From assembly GCF_916858675.1 (NCBI RefSeq), contig NZ_CAKASM010000007.1:1-64000 (forward strand): a stretch of DNA of 64,000 nucleotides. Reading direction: 5' to 3'. This document shows, in pieces, positions 52,926-62,233 of the stretch. This DNA comes from Sphingomonas sp. Leaf21. Its GTDB lineage: Bacteria > Pseudomonadota > Alphaproteobacteria > Sphingomonadales > Sphingomonadaceae. Below the pieces are notes generated by a model. The model was not told the DNA's origin and did not search any database. It saw only the letters and a program-made list of their open reading frames with translations. The position numbers were made by a program, and so were the translations under genes. Positions within the stretch are counted from its first letter, which is position 1, and every line of letters starts with the position of its first letter.

Positions 52926-55900
52926 TCAAACTCCCTGCGGCGCGGTCGGCGAAGCCTGTTCGCCATGATCGGGCCGCCCATCATCGGGGTGACGCGTGTC
53001 GTCCGTGGGCTTCTCCCCCTGGCTGCGACCGAACAGCCGCATGACGACGACGAAGAACATCGGCACGAAGAAGATCGCCAGGATCGTCGCGGACAACATG
53101 CCGCCCACCACCGCGCGGCCGATCGCGTTCTGCCCGCCCGCGCCCGCGCCATTGGCGATAGCCAGCGGGAACACGCCGAACACAAAGGCGAGGCTGGTCA
53201 TCAGGATCGGGCGGAGACGAAGTTTGGCAGCCTCGATCGCCGCGTCGAAGGCGTTATAACCCTCGCGCATCCGTTCCTCGGCGAATTCGACGATCAGAAT
53301 CGCGTTCTTCGCCGACACGCCGATCGTGGTGATCAGGCCGACCTGCAGATAGATGTCGTTGTTCAGCCCGGTCAGCATGGCGGCGAGCAGCGCACCGACC
53401 ACGCCCAGCGGCACGACCAGCATGACCGAGATCGGCACCGACCAGCTTTCATACAGCGCGGCGAGGCACAGGAAGACGATCAGCAGCGACAGGCCATAGA
53501 GCGCGGGCGCCTGACCGCCGGAAAGCTGTTCCTCATAGCTGAGGCCGGTCCAGTCGAGCCGGGTGCCGGGCGGCAGCTTGGCCTGCATCTCCTCCATCGC
53601 CTTGATCGCGGCGCCCGACGACACGCCGGGTGCGGGCTGGCCCAGGATTTCCATCGAGGGCTGGCCGTTATAGCGGGTGAGCTGCATCGGCCCCTGCTTC
53701 CACGAGACGTTGGAGAAGGCGGTGAACGGCGCCATCGTCCCGGTCGCGCCGCGCACATAGAGGTCGCCGATATCCTCGGGCGCCATGCGATAGGCGGCAT
53801 CGGCCTGGATGTAGACGCGCTTCACGCGGCCACGGTCGATGAAGTCGTTGACGTAGGAGCCGCCCCAGGCGGTCGCGATCGTGCTGTTGACGGTCGACAG
53901 GTCGAGGCCGAGTGCGCCCGCCTTGTCCTGGTCGACATCGACCTTGAGTTGCGGCGCATCGTCGAGCGCGTTGGGACGCACGCCGACCAGCGCCTTGTTC
54001 TGCGACGCCATGCCGAGCAGCATGTTGCGCGCCGCGAGCAGCCGCTCGTGCCCGATCCCGGCTTCGTCGACCAGCTGCATGTCGAAGCCGGTGGCGTTGC
54101 CCAGTTCCTGCACGGCGGGCGGGATGACCGCGAAGATCAGGCCGTCGCTGTAGCGCGAGAAGGCCCCCATCGCGCGGCCGATGATCGCCTGCGCCTTGTT
54201 CTGCGCGCCGGGGCGATCCTTCCATTCCTTCATCGGGATGAAGGCGATGCCGCTATTCTGACCCTGTCCCGCGAAGCTGAACCCGTTGATCGTGTAGACG
54301 CCGCGAATGGCATCGCCCGCATCGCTCAGGAAATGGTCGCGGACGAGGTCGAGGCCCTTCTGGGTCCGCGCCGAGGTCGCCCCCGGCGGGCCCTGGACGA
54401 GCGCGATCATCACGCCCTGGTCCTCGTCGGGCAGGAAGCCGCTGGGCAGCCGCATGAACAGGAAGGTCATGCCCGCGAGGATCAGCGCATAGGCGATCAG
54501 CGACCGTCCCCAGCGCCGCGCCGTCGTGCGCGCACCCTTTTCATAGCGGTCGCGACCCCGGTCGAACCGGTCGTTGAACCAGCGGAAGAAGCGCGCCAGC
54601 GGGCCATGGCCCTGCCCCTTGTTGGGGTCGTGCGGCTTCAGGATGGTGGCGCAGAGCGCGGGCGTCAGGATCAGCGCGACCGCGACCGACAGCACCATGG
54701 CCGAGACGATGGTGATCGAGAACTGGCGATAGATGACGCCGGTCGATCCGCCGAAGAACGCCATCGGCAGGAACACCGCCGACAGGACCGCCGCGATGCC
54801 GATCAGCGCGCCGGTGATCTCGTCCATCGACTTTCGCGCCGCCTCCTTCGGCGACAGATGCTCGGTGGTGATGAGCCGCTCGACATTCTCGACGACGACG
54901 ATCGCGTCGTCGACCAGCAGGCCGATGGCCAGCACCATGCCGAACAGGGTCAGCGTGTTGATCGAATAGCCGAACGCCGCGAGCACCGCGAACGTCCCCG
55001 TCAGCACCACCGGCACCGCGATCGTCGGGATCAGCGTGGCGCGGAAATTCTGAAGGAACAGGAACATCACGAGGAAGACGAGCACGACCGCCTCGACCAG
55101 CGTCTCGATCACCTGCTCGATCGACAGCCGCACGAAGGGCGAGGTGTCGTAGGGGAAGATGACCTTGACGTCGGACGGGAATTCCTTGGCCAGCGCGTTC
55201 ACCCGCGCCTTGACCGCGACGACGGTGTCGAGCGCGTTGGCGCCGGGCGCGAGCTTGATGCCGATGCCCGACGCGGGCTTGCCGTTCCACTGTGCCGAGA
55301 AGGCGTAGTTCTCCGCGCCGATCTCGACCCGCGCGACGTCGCTCAGCCGGACGATCGAGCCGTCGGTGTTGCTCTTCAGGCGGATCTTGGCGAACTGCTC
55401 AGGGGAGGTCAGGCGCGACGACACCGAGACGGTGGCGTTGAGCATCTGTTCCTTGGGCGCGGGCTGCGCGCCGATCTGGCCCGCCGAAACCTGCGCGTTC
55501 TGCGCCGTGACCGCATTGGTCACGTCCGCCATGGTCAGCGCATAGTTGTTGAGCTTGATCGGATCGACCCAGATCCGCATCGCATATTGCGAGCCGAAGA
55601 TCTGGGTATCGCCGACGCCGGTGACGCGCGACAGCGGATCGGAGATGCGCGAGGCGACGATGTCGGCGAGATCGTCGGCGTTATGCTTGCCGTTCTCGGA
55701 GTAGAGACCGACGAACAGCAGGAAATTCTGCGTCGCCTTGGCGACGATGATGCCCTGGCGCTGGACCTCCTGCGGCAGCAGCGGGGTCGCCGCCTGCAGC
55801 TTGTTCTGGACCTGCACCTGCGCGATGTCGGGATCGGTCCCCTGTTCGAAGGTCAGCGTGATCGTCACGCTGCCCGCCGAGGAGGAGGAGGACGAGAAGT

Positions 55901-56129
55901 AGCGAAGGTGGTCGATCCCCTTCATCTGCTGCTCGATGATCTGGGTGGTCGTGTTCTCCAGCGTCTGGGCGTCGGCGCCCGGATAGGTGGCCGTGATCGA
56001 CACCGCGGGCGGCGCGATCGCCGGGAACTGCGCGATCGGCAGCGTGCGCAGCGACAACAGGCCGGCGATGACGACCAGCACCGCCAGCACATAGGCGAAG
56101 ATCGGGCGATCGATGAAATAGCGTGACAT
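52926..56129 (-). CDS. RND multidrug transporter, HAE1 (AcrB/MexB) family
   Basis: The 1067-residue inner-membrane trimeric pump has twelve membrane segments and two large periplasmic domains. It starts [20 protein letters not shown]. The proton-relay aspartates appear in [15 protein letters not shown] (about 405-419), and the matching Lys in [18 protein letters not shown] (about 940). [16 protein letters not shown] is the late signature. The pump drives drug or solvent export with the MFP and outer-membrane factor encoded on either side. Lengths fit the family. Confidence 0.95.
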   Translation of the reverse strand: MSRYFIDRPIFAYVLAVLVVIAGLLSLRTLPIAQFPAIAPPAVSITATYPGADAQTLENTTTQIIEQQMKGIDHLRYFSSSSSSAGSVTITLTFEQGTDPDIAQVQVQNKLQAATPLLPQEVQRQGIIVAKATQNFLLFVGLYSENGKHNADDLADIVASRISDPLSRVTGVGDTQIFGSQYAMRIWVDPIKLNNYALTMADVTNAVTAQNAQVSAGQIGAQPAPKEQMLNATVSVSSRLTSPEQFAKIRLKSNTDGSIVRLSDVARVEIGAENYAFSAQWNGKPASGIGIKLAPGANALDTVVAVKARVNALAKEFPSDVKVIFPYDTSPFVRLSIEQVIETLVEAVVLVFLVMFLFLQNFRATLIPTIAVPVVLTGTFAVLAAFGYSINTLTLFGMVLAIGLLVDDAIVVVENVERLITTEHLSPKEAARKSMDEITGALIGIAAVLSAVFLPMAFFGGSTGVIYRQFSITIVSAMVLSVAVALILTPALCATILKPHDPNKGQGHGPLARFFRWFNDRFDRGRDRYEKGARTTARRWGRSLIAYALILAGMTFLFMRLPSGFLPDEDQGVMIALVQGPPGATSARTQKGLDLVRDHFLSDAGDAIRGVYTINGFSFAGQGQNSGIAFIPMKEWKDRPGAQNKAQAIIGRAMGAFSRYSDGLIFAVIPPAVQELGNATGFDMQLVDEAGIGHERLLAARNMLLGMASQNKALVGVRPNALDDAPQLKVDVDQDKAGALGLDLSTVNSTIATAWGGSYVNDFIDRGRVKRVYIQADAAYRMAPEDIGDLYVRGATGTMAPFTAFSNVSWKQGPMQLTRYNGQPSMEILGQPAPGVSSGAAIKAMEEMQAKLPPGTRLDWTGLSYEEQLSGGQAPALYGLSLLIVFLCLAALYESWSVPISVMLVVPLGVVGALLAAMLTGLNNDIYLQVGLITTIGVSAKNAILIVEFAEERMREGYNAFDAAIEAAKLRLRPILMTSLAFVFGVFPLAIANGAGAGGQNAIGRAVVGGMLSATILAIFFVPMFFVVVMRLFGRSQGEKPTDDTRHPDDGRPDHGEQASPTAPQGV

Positions 56130-56135
56130 GGCTGG

Positions 56136-57332
56136 TTACTTCGCCTGTGTCTGGGCCGCACCCGCTTGCGGTTGCGGGGCTGCGGGCTTGGCATTGGGAT
56201 CCCAGGGCTTGCCCTGCACCGGCATTCCGGGGCGCAGCATCATGCCGCCCTCGACGATGATCTTGTCGCCGGGCTTCAGGCCGCTGGTGACGATCCAGTT
56301 CTCGCCGACCGAGCGACCGGTCTGCAGCGTGCGCGGCTCGACCTTGTTGCCCGCGCCGATCACCATCACCGTCGCCTGCCCCTTTTCGTCGCGGCTGACC
56401 GCACGCTGCGGCACCAGGAAGGCGTTGGACTGGGTCCCCTCGACCAGCGACGCGCGCACGAACATGCCGGGCAGCAACAGGCCGTTGGGATTGGGGAACA
56501 GCGCGCGGATCACCTGCGACCCGGTGGTCGGATCGACGGTCACGTCGGCGAAGCGCAGCGTCCCCTGCGGTCCGTACTCGCTGCCATCCTCCAGCGTCAG
56601 CTTGACACGGGCATTGCCGTCGCGGGTCAACTGGCCGCTCATGATCTGCCGCCGCAGTTTCAACAGCTCCGCGCTCGGCTCCTGAATGTCGACATAGATG
56701 GGGTCGAGCCGCTGGATGGTGGCCAGCGCCCCGGTCTGCGAGGCGGAGACGAGCGCCCCCGTCGTGAAGACCGAGCGACCGATCTGGCCGGTGATCGGCG
56801 CGCGGATGGTGGTCCGCGCCAGGTCGATCTGCGCGGTGCGGAGCGCGGCCTGCTGCGCGGCGACGTCGGCCCGCGCCTGCGCCGCGCTGGTCTGCGCATT
56901 CTCATAGTCCTGGCGGGCGATGGCGTTGATCTTGATCAGCTCGCCATAGCGGCGCGCCAATGCGGCGGTCGACGCGATGCCCGACTGCGCACGGGTCAGC
57001 GCGGCACGGGCACTGGCCACCTGCGCCTGGTATGGCGCCGGATCGATATGGTATAGCGGCTGCCCCTGACGGACCATGTCGCCCTCGACGAACAACCGCT
57101 GGGTGATCAGGCCGTTGACCTGCGGACGCACGTCGGAGGTTTCGAACGCGGTCGTCCGGCCGGGCAATTCGGTGGTCAGGGTGACGGGCTGCTCGCTTGC
57201 CACCACATAGCCGACTGGCGCCGGTCCCTGCGCCGCCTGCTGCTGCTGTTGCTTGCCACCGGCACCACATGCGGCCAGTGCGAGCAAGGCGGCAGATGCC
57301 AACACACGACCCATAAGCCGATTGGAAGACAT
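56136..57332 (-). CDS. Membrane fusion protein of the RND pump (AcrA/MexA type)
   Basis: The protein has 398 residues from ATG 57332; the frame extends to 57398. The lipoprotein signal ends LALAACGAGG. The biotinyl-lipoyl half (VRPQVNGLITQRLFVEGDMV), a helical hairpin (YQAQVASARAALTRAQ), the beta-barrel (IRAPITGQIGRS) and a membrane-proximal domain follow in order. A Pro/Ala/Gln-rich tail closes it. It is the first gene of the efflux operon, controlled by the palindrome just upstream. Confidence 0.92.
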   Translation of the reverse strand: MSSNRLMGRVLASAALLALAACGAGGKQQQQQAAQGPAPVGYVVASEQPVTLTTELPGRTTAFETSDVRPQVNGLITQRLFVEGDMVRQGQPLYHIDPAPYQAQVASARAALTRAQSGIASTAALARRYGELIKINAIARQDYENAQTSAAQARADVAAQQAALRTAQIDLARTTIRAPITGQIGRSVFTTGALVSASQTGALATIQRLDPIYVDIQEPSAELLKLRRQIMSGQLTRDGNARVKLTLEDGSEYGPQGTLRFADVTVDPTTGSQVIRALFPNPNGLLLPGMFVRASLVEGTQSNAFLVPQRAVSRDEKGQATVMVIGAGNKVEPRTLQTGRSVGENWIVTSGLKPGDKIIVEGGMMLRPGMPVQGKPWDPNAKPAAPQPQAGAAQTQAK

Positions 57333-57355
57333 ATCATTTCCCGCTTGAAAAATTG

Positions 57356-57377
57356 TTTGAGAGCGATCACTCACAAA
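57356..57377. promoter_or_regulatory. 22-bp imperfect palindrome, candidate TetR operator
   Basis: The sequence TTTGAGAG-CGATCA-CTCACAAA matches its own reverse complement at 18 of 22 positions, centred on GATC. It lies 24 bp upstream of the fusion-protein start and 56 bp upstream of the divergent TetR start, ideal for repression of both. Half-site TTTG(A/T)GAG resembles TetR-family efflux operators. Confidence 0.6.
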
Positions 57378-57432
57378 AAGCGCCGTTAGACCCGCCAATC
57401 GAGCGCGTCAACCGATTAGAAGAGGCCGTAAC

Positions 57433-58023
57433 GTGACCAAAATCGATTGCCCGTCCCCCACCCGCGCAGAATTGCGGCGGGACAAGATCAAGGAGGTGGC
57501 GCGGCGCCTGTTCGTGGAAAACGGCTTTCACGCCACGGGGATTGCCGCGATCGCCAAGGAGTCCGGGGTCGCGGTCCAGCAACTGTACCGCGACTTTCCC
57601 GCCAAGGAGGACATCATCGCCGCGATCGTCGCGGCGGATTGCGAGCGGATCGCGGATCAGGACACGCTCAACACCGCGCTCGCCAACCGCGATCGCGCCG
57701 GGATCATCGGCTGGCTGACGACCATGCCCTGTCGCAAGGACGAGTCGGGCGACCGGATGTTCCTGGAGATCGCGGCGGAGGCGGCGCGCAACGAGCGGAT
57801 CCGGTCGATCTTCCTCGACGTGCGCGAGCAGGCCTTCGCCAATATCAGCCGCGCCTTTGCCGGGCTGATGGGCAGCGACAAGGTGGAGGACGAGCATCGC
57901 ACCCTGGCGCAGGCCTTCACGATCATCTCGCTGGGGTCGATCTGCGCGAGGACGCTGCATCACGAGGTGGTGAAGCCCGCCAGCGACAAGCTGATCCAGT
58001 GCTTGATCGAGGGCGCGAGATAA
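57433..58023 (+). CDS. TetR-family regulator divergent from the efflux operon
   Basis: The protein has 196 residues from GTG 57433. The N-terminal helix-turn-helix is RRDKIKEVARRLFVENGFH, then IAAIAKESGVAVQQLYRDF (residues about 16-62). The C-terminal helical ligand domain contains MPCRKDESGDRMFLEIAAE. It is transcribed away from the fusion-protein gene across an operator-like palindrome, the acrR/mexR layout, so it is the likely local repressor. Confidence 0.87.
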   Translation: MTKIDCPSPTRAELRRDKIKEVARRLFVENGFHATGIAAIAKESGVAVQQLYRDFPAKEDIIAAIVAADCERIADQDTLNTALANRDRAGIIGWLTTMPCRKDESGDRMFLEIAAEAARNERIRSIFLDVREQAFANISRAFAGLMGSDKVEDEHRTLAQAFTIISLGSICARTLHHEVVKPASDKLIQCLIEGAR

Positions 58024-58112
58024 CGCGATCCCGTTGAATCGGAAGGGGTCCTTTTCCCGAATGCCTCGTTGACCAACGCCGGCACGGGCCGGTGTGGGAA
58101 AGGACCCAAGCG

Positions 58113-58493
58113 ATGGCTGTCAAATTTGCCGGAACGATGAACGCGATCAACCGCGGGCTGGACAATACCAAGGGTGCCAAGGGCGCGACGATGGTGGAAG
58201 ACTGGGAAGCCGCGCTGGCCGAGGTCGACACGCCGGGCGCCAAGGGCATCCTCCGCGACCTCGCCTCGCTGCGCAAGCAGCTCGAAAAGGACGCGCCCGA
58301 CGCCGACCGGATCCACGACCTGCTGCACCGGCTGGGTGCCGCCACGACCAAGATCGCCGACAAGGCCGACAAGTCGCAGGATAAGCTCAAGGCGCTGGGC
58401 CAGGCGCTGACCGAGGCGGGTGAGGAACAGGCCGACGAAGAGGAAGACGTCGAAGCCGCCGCGGCACCGAAGCGGGCCCGAACGAAGAAATGA
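58113..58493 (+). CDS. Small helical protein, unknown
   Basis: The protein has 126 residues from ATG 58113 (MAVKFAGTMNAINRGL), with ggaaaggaccc upstream. It is strongly helical: LDNTKGAKGATMVEDW, LRDLASLRKQLEKD, IADKADKSQDKLKAL. An acidic run (EEQADEEEDVEA) precedes a basic tail (PKRARTKK). No signal peptide or membrane segment. I do not recognise the family; a nucleic-acid- or protein-associated cytoplasmic role is possible but unproven. Confidence 0.6.
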   Translation: MAVKFAGTMNAINRGLDNTKGAKGATMVEDWEAALAEVDTPGAKGILRDLASLRKQLEKDAPDADRIHDLLHRLGAATTKIADKADKSQDKLKALGQALTEAGEEQADEEEDVEAAAAPKRARTKK

Positions 58494-59082
58494 CCGATGC
58501 CGGGGCGGCGGTTCGTCCGTCGCCCCGGTCACGGGACCGGACCGGTCGGATAGACCACGGCGATCCGCCGCCACCGCGCTTGCCACACGGAACAGTTGGT
58601 CATGGCCTCATCAACCGGGTTTCGACGGGATCAATGCCAGGATCCGGCAGGAGAAACCGCGCCCCCCCAACTAAGTATCGACAGACACGACAGAAAACTG
58701 ATGTCCAAACCTTTGGCATGACCAAAGCTTGTCGAGCCATACCAATTTGTCAGTTAACCCCCTTACATTCATAAAATGACATTTTTTAAATATTCGATTT
58801 AGAATTTCCGTGACGCTAACACACTCAAGCAAATAGCGTTTTCGCGAAACTCCTGCCGGAACGCGTTATCGCCAATGGTATCGTACCATTGAAAGTCGGT
58901 TCGCAGTCTGCAAGCATCCCGTTCACCGTTAAGAGGTGAAATCAGGGGGCCGCTATACCGGGACCATCTGGCGCGCGACTTCGCTTGCGGAGCGAATGCG
59001 TCGAGGTCCGAGAACCGGGCAATGATTGGGCAACGCAATCGACCGGGACGGAATGGCGGAGCGTGTCATCAAAGGGGGGTCT
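58494..59082. other. Long intergenic region upstream of the fifth receptor
   Basis: About 590 bases without a supported gene. It holds a GC hairpin (CCGGGGCG with CGCCCCGG, 58500-58528) just after the small-protein stop, a probable terminator without a T-run. At 58712-58728 lies CTTTGG-CATGA-CCAAAG, a perfect inverted repeat and possible operator. The stretch 58740-58810 is AT-rich and may hold the promoter. The receptor ribosome-binding site is aagggggg at about 59071. Confidence 0.5.
58712..58728. promoter_or_regulatory. CTTTGG-N5-CCAAAG inverted repeat
   Basis: Perfect 6-bp arms around CATGA, with AA and TT also paired further out. It is about 355 bp upstream of the receptor start and next to an AT-rich stretch. 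It could be an operator; no regulator gene is adjacent. Confidence 0.3.
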
Positions 59083-62000
59083 ATGAAAAATATTGGATTT
59101 TTGTTCGCCACGAGCGCGATGATGACGATCTGCGCGGTGCCGGCCGCGGCGCAATCGACGCAGTCGGACCAGACGACCGTCGGCGCGACCGACACGGATT
59201 CCGCCAAGAGTGAAAGCCGTAAGAATGCCGAGCGCGAGGATCTGCGCGGGAACGCGCGCGATCAGTCGCGCGACGGCGATACGGCCGCAGGCGATGTGAT
59301 CGTCACCGGCTCGCGCATTGTCAATCCGAACCTCGCCTCGGCCGCGCCGGTACAGGCCGTGTCCGCGCAGGAGATCAAGCTCAGCGGTGCGGTCAATATC
59401 GAGGACGTGCTGAACCGCCTGCCGCAGGTCGTGCCCTATGCTCCGCAGGCCGACGACGAGGGCAACGGCACCGGGCGTATCAACCTGCGCAATATCGGCG
59501 GTTCGGGCGGCGCGGCGCTGATCCTGCTCGACGGCCAGCGTCTGGGTGGCCAGGTGGCGGCCGATATCAACTCGATCCCGCCCGCGCTCGTCCAGCGGGT
59601 CGACGTGCTGACCGGCGGTGCCGCGGCGGTCTATGGTCCCGACGCGCTGACCGGCGTGGTCAACTTCATCCTCAAGAAGAATTTCAAGGGCGTGCAGGTC
59701 GACGCCAATTACGGCTTCTTCAATCACCTCAACCGCGCCAACATCGTGACCGATACCGCCAAGACGCGTGGCTTCCCCACGCCGCTGGGCTGGGCCAATG
59801 ACGGTGGTCGCGCGACGGTCAACGTGGCGGCCGGGACGCAATTGTTCGACGACCGGCTGTCGGTCTCGGGCTATTTCACCTATCGCCACACCGACAACCT
59901 GCCGTACAATTCGCGCTCGTCGCAGGCGTGCCACCTGTTGCAGGCGGGAATCGACGGCGCGCTGAGCTGCGACAGCACGCTCTATTCGCGCTACGGCTAT
60001 ATCTACAATCTGAACGGCGGTACGCCGCAGATCAACGCGAGCGACGGCAGCCGCGTCTTCCGCCCCTATCGCAACACGCAGGATGCGACCACCGATCGCC
60101 AGAATCGCATGGACGACAGCTATCAAATGCTGCGCGCCAACGAGCGGTACAATGCGGGTGGCTTCCTGTCGTTCAAGGCGACCGACTGGGCCGAAATCTA
60201 CGGCAGCTACATGTACACCCGCAACACCAGCCAGGGGACGTACCTGCCCGCCACGATCGGCGAGGGCACCAACGGCGATGGCGGCTACCAGCTCAATTGC
60301 AACAATCCGCTCATGTCCGCGCAGCAGGCGCAGGTGCTGTGCGGCGCGCAGGCGGGCACGTCCGCGACCGTGCCGATCGACTTCGGCTATCGGTTCCAGC
60401 ACTATCCGACCCGCTCGATCGACTATCAGCAGATCTACAACCGCGCGACGCTTGGCGTGCGCGGCGACTTTGGCGGCGCGTGGCATTATGATGTCGGCGG
60501 GGTCTGGGCCAAGAGCCTGGTCAAGAGCGCGATCAACCGCAACTGGGCGCCCTCTGGCGACAACATCGCCAAGGCGCTGAACGTCGTTAACGTCAACGGC
60601 GTGCCGACCTGTGTGTCCAAGGTGAACGGCACCGACCCGAACTGCGTACCGCTCGACATCTTCCGCGGCGATTCGGACGATCCCGCCGCCTATAACTATA
60701 TCTTCGCCTATGCGCCCAACGGGCCGACCCGCAATGTCGGCTATTTCTTCGACGTGCAGGCCAATATCAGCGGCGATCTGGGCCGTTACGGCATCCGCTC
60801 GCCGCTCGCGACCGATGGCGCGCAGATCAGCCTGGGCGCCGAGCTGCGTCGCGACATCGCGAGCAACTTCACCAGCGCCGACTATAACACCATCATCCAG
60901 GGCACGCCGAACCCGTCCTCCTCGTCGCGCGGCACCCAGACCGCCAAGGAACTGGCCGTCGAGCTTCAGCTTCCGCTGATCCAGGACCAGTCCTGGACGC
61001 ATTTGCTGGGCTTCAGCGGCGGCTATCGCGCATCCAACTACGACACCTCGTCGCGCACCTTCTTCAGCACCTGGAAGCTGGAGGGGACCTGGGCACCGAT
61101 CCGCGACATCCGCTTCCGCGTGGCGCGCAACTTCGCGTCGCGGGCACCGAACGTGTTCGAGGCGACGGAGAACATCAACTTCGCGCGCAGCCTGAACTTC
61201 GTCGACATCTGCGGTGCGTCGACCGCAGCGGGCGGCGCCCCGCTCGCCAGCCTGGCGGCGTGCCAGTTGCAGCCGGGCTTCAATCCGGCAACCTATGGCA
61301 GCACGACCATCCGCTGCCCGGAGGCCGGCTGCATCTATCGCAACGGTGCGGTCGATCCGGCACTGGGGCCCCAGACCGCCAATACCCTGACCTATGGTCT
61401 GGTGCTGACGCCCAGCTTCCTGCCGCGCTTCAGCTTCTCGGTGGACCATTACGAGATCCGCTACACCAACCAGATCGTCGGGCTGGATCAGGACACGATC
61501 GTCAACAACTGCGTCAACTACGCAACCGATCCGACCGAGCTGAACCGCATCTCGTGCCAGCAGTTCGTGCGCAACGGCAACGGCACGTTGTTCGGCAACA
61601 TCAACAATCCGAGCTCGGGCTATCTCAGTTCGCTGGTGCTCAACGTGCCCAACCAGATCGGCACGACCGGCTACGACTTCCAGGCGCATTATGACCTGCC
61701 GATCGGCAGCGGCACCTTCGCCAGCGACTTCAACGGCGGCCTCGTGACCAGCGCGGCCTCGGTCAGCAACCAGTCGGGCAGCGTCGGCTATTTCGGTGAC
61801 GGCGTCGGCAATCCCATCCCGAAGTGGCGTCACAACCTGCGCGGCACCTTCACCGGCGCGGAGGGGCTGTTCCAGGTCTCGCTGAACTGGCGCTATATCT
61901 CGGCGACGCAGAGCGGCACGCTGCGCCGGACGGTGCAGAACACCTTCGCGCGTATCCCCAACTACAGCTATTTCGATCTGGCGGCGAACGTGAACATCGC

Positions 62001-62175
62001 CAAGCGGATGACGCTGGGCGTGACGATCAACAACCTGCTCGACAAGGACCCGCCGATCATCCCGGCACGCGGCGGCAACAACACCTACTCGATCAACGGG
62101 TGGCAGAATTCGCCGGTCAATTTCTACGACATCTACGGGCGTTATATCCAGTTCTCGGTGACGACCAACTTCTGA
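59083..62175 (+). CDS. TonB-dependent receptor
   Basis: The protein has 1030 residues from ATG 59083 (MKNIGFLFATSAMMT); the frame extends to 59026. The signal peptide ends VPAAAQ. A Ser/Thr/Asp-rich linker precedes the TonB box GDVIVTGSRIVN, then a plug domain with LSGAVNIEDVLNRLPQ, ALILLDGQRLGGQ and VYGPDALTGVVNF. The long barrel ends IQFSVTTNF with terminal Phe. Extracellular loops carry several Cys pairs (LNRISCQQF, DICGAS). The ligand is unknown. A strong terminator follows. Confidence 0.9.
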   Translation: MKNIGFLFATSAMMTICAVPAAAQSTQSDQTTVGATDTDSAKSESRKNAEREDLRGNARDQSRDGDTAAGDVIVTGSRIVNPNLASAAPVQAVSAQEIKLSGAVNIEDVLNRLPQVVPYAPQADDEGNGTGRINLRNIGGSGGAALILLDGQRLGGQVAADINSIPPALVQRVDVLTGGAAAVYGPDALTGVVNFILKKNFKGVQVDANYGFFNHLNRANIVTDTAKTRGFPTPLGWANDGGRATVNVAAGTQLFDDRLSVSGYFTYRHTDNLPYNSRSSQACHLLQAGIDGALSCDSTLYSRYGYIYNLNGGTPQINASDGSRVFRPYRNTQDATTDRQNRMDDSYQMLRANERYNAGGFLSFKATDWAEIYGSYMYTRNTSQGTYLPATIGEGTNGDGGYQLNCNNPLMSAQQAQVLCGAQAGTSATVPIDFGYRFQHYPTRSIDYQQIYNRATLGVRGDFGGAWHYDVGGVWAKSLVKSAINRNWAPSGDNIAKALNVVNVNGVPTCVSKVNGTDPNCVPLDIFRGDSDDPAAYNYIFAYAPNGPTRNVGYFFDVQANISGDLGRYGIRSPLATDGAQISLGAELRRDIASNFTSADYNTIIQGTPNPSSSSRGTQTAKELAVELQLPLIQDQSWTHLLGFSGGYRASNYDTSSRTFFSTWKLEGTWAPIRDIRFRVARNFASRAPNVFEATENINFARSLNFVDICGASTAAGGAPLASLAACQLQPGFNPATYGSTTIRCPEAGCIYRNGAVDPALGPQTANTLTYGLVLTPSFLPRFSFSVDHYEIRYTNQIVGLDQDTIVNNCVNYATDPTELNRISCQQFVRNGNGTLFGNINNPSSGYLSSLVLNVPNQIGTTGYDFQAHYDLPIGSGTFASDFNGGLVTSAASVSNQSGSVGYFGDGVGNPIPKWRHNLRGTFTGAEGLFQVSLNWRYISATQSGTLRRTVQNTFARIPNYSYFDLAANVNIAKRMTLGVTINNLLDKDPPIIPARGGNNTYSINGWQNSPVNFYDIYGRYIQFSVTTNF

Positions 62176-62202
62176 CGCCCATTCAATCGCCGAAAGCCTG
62201 TG

Positions 62203-62233
62203 ATCCCCGCCGACCCTGTCGGCGGGGATTTTT
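62203..62233 (+). terminator. Rho-independent terminator after the fifth receptor
   Basis: ATCCCCGCCGAC pairs perfectly with GTCGGCGGGGAT around a CCT loop, followed by five T. It starts 28 bp after the receptor stop and ends at the 3' end of the convergent membrane protein gene, so it may serve that gene as well. Confidence 0.88.

Noticed and set aside
52965..56126. 1053-codon open frame on the plus strand
   Set aside because: Antisense shadow of the RND transporter; it is dominated by H, R, D and Q runs and has no domain.
58942..61833. 963-codon open frame on the minus strand
   Set aside because: Antisense shadow of the fifth TonB receptor with no recognisable motif.
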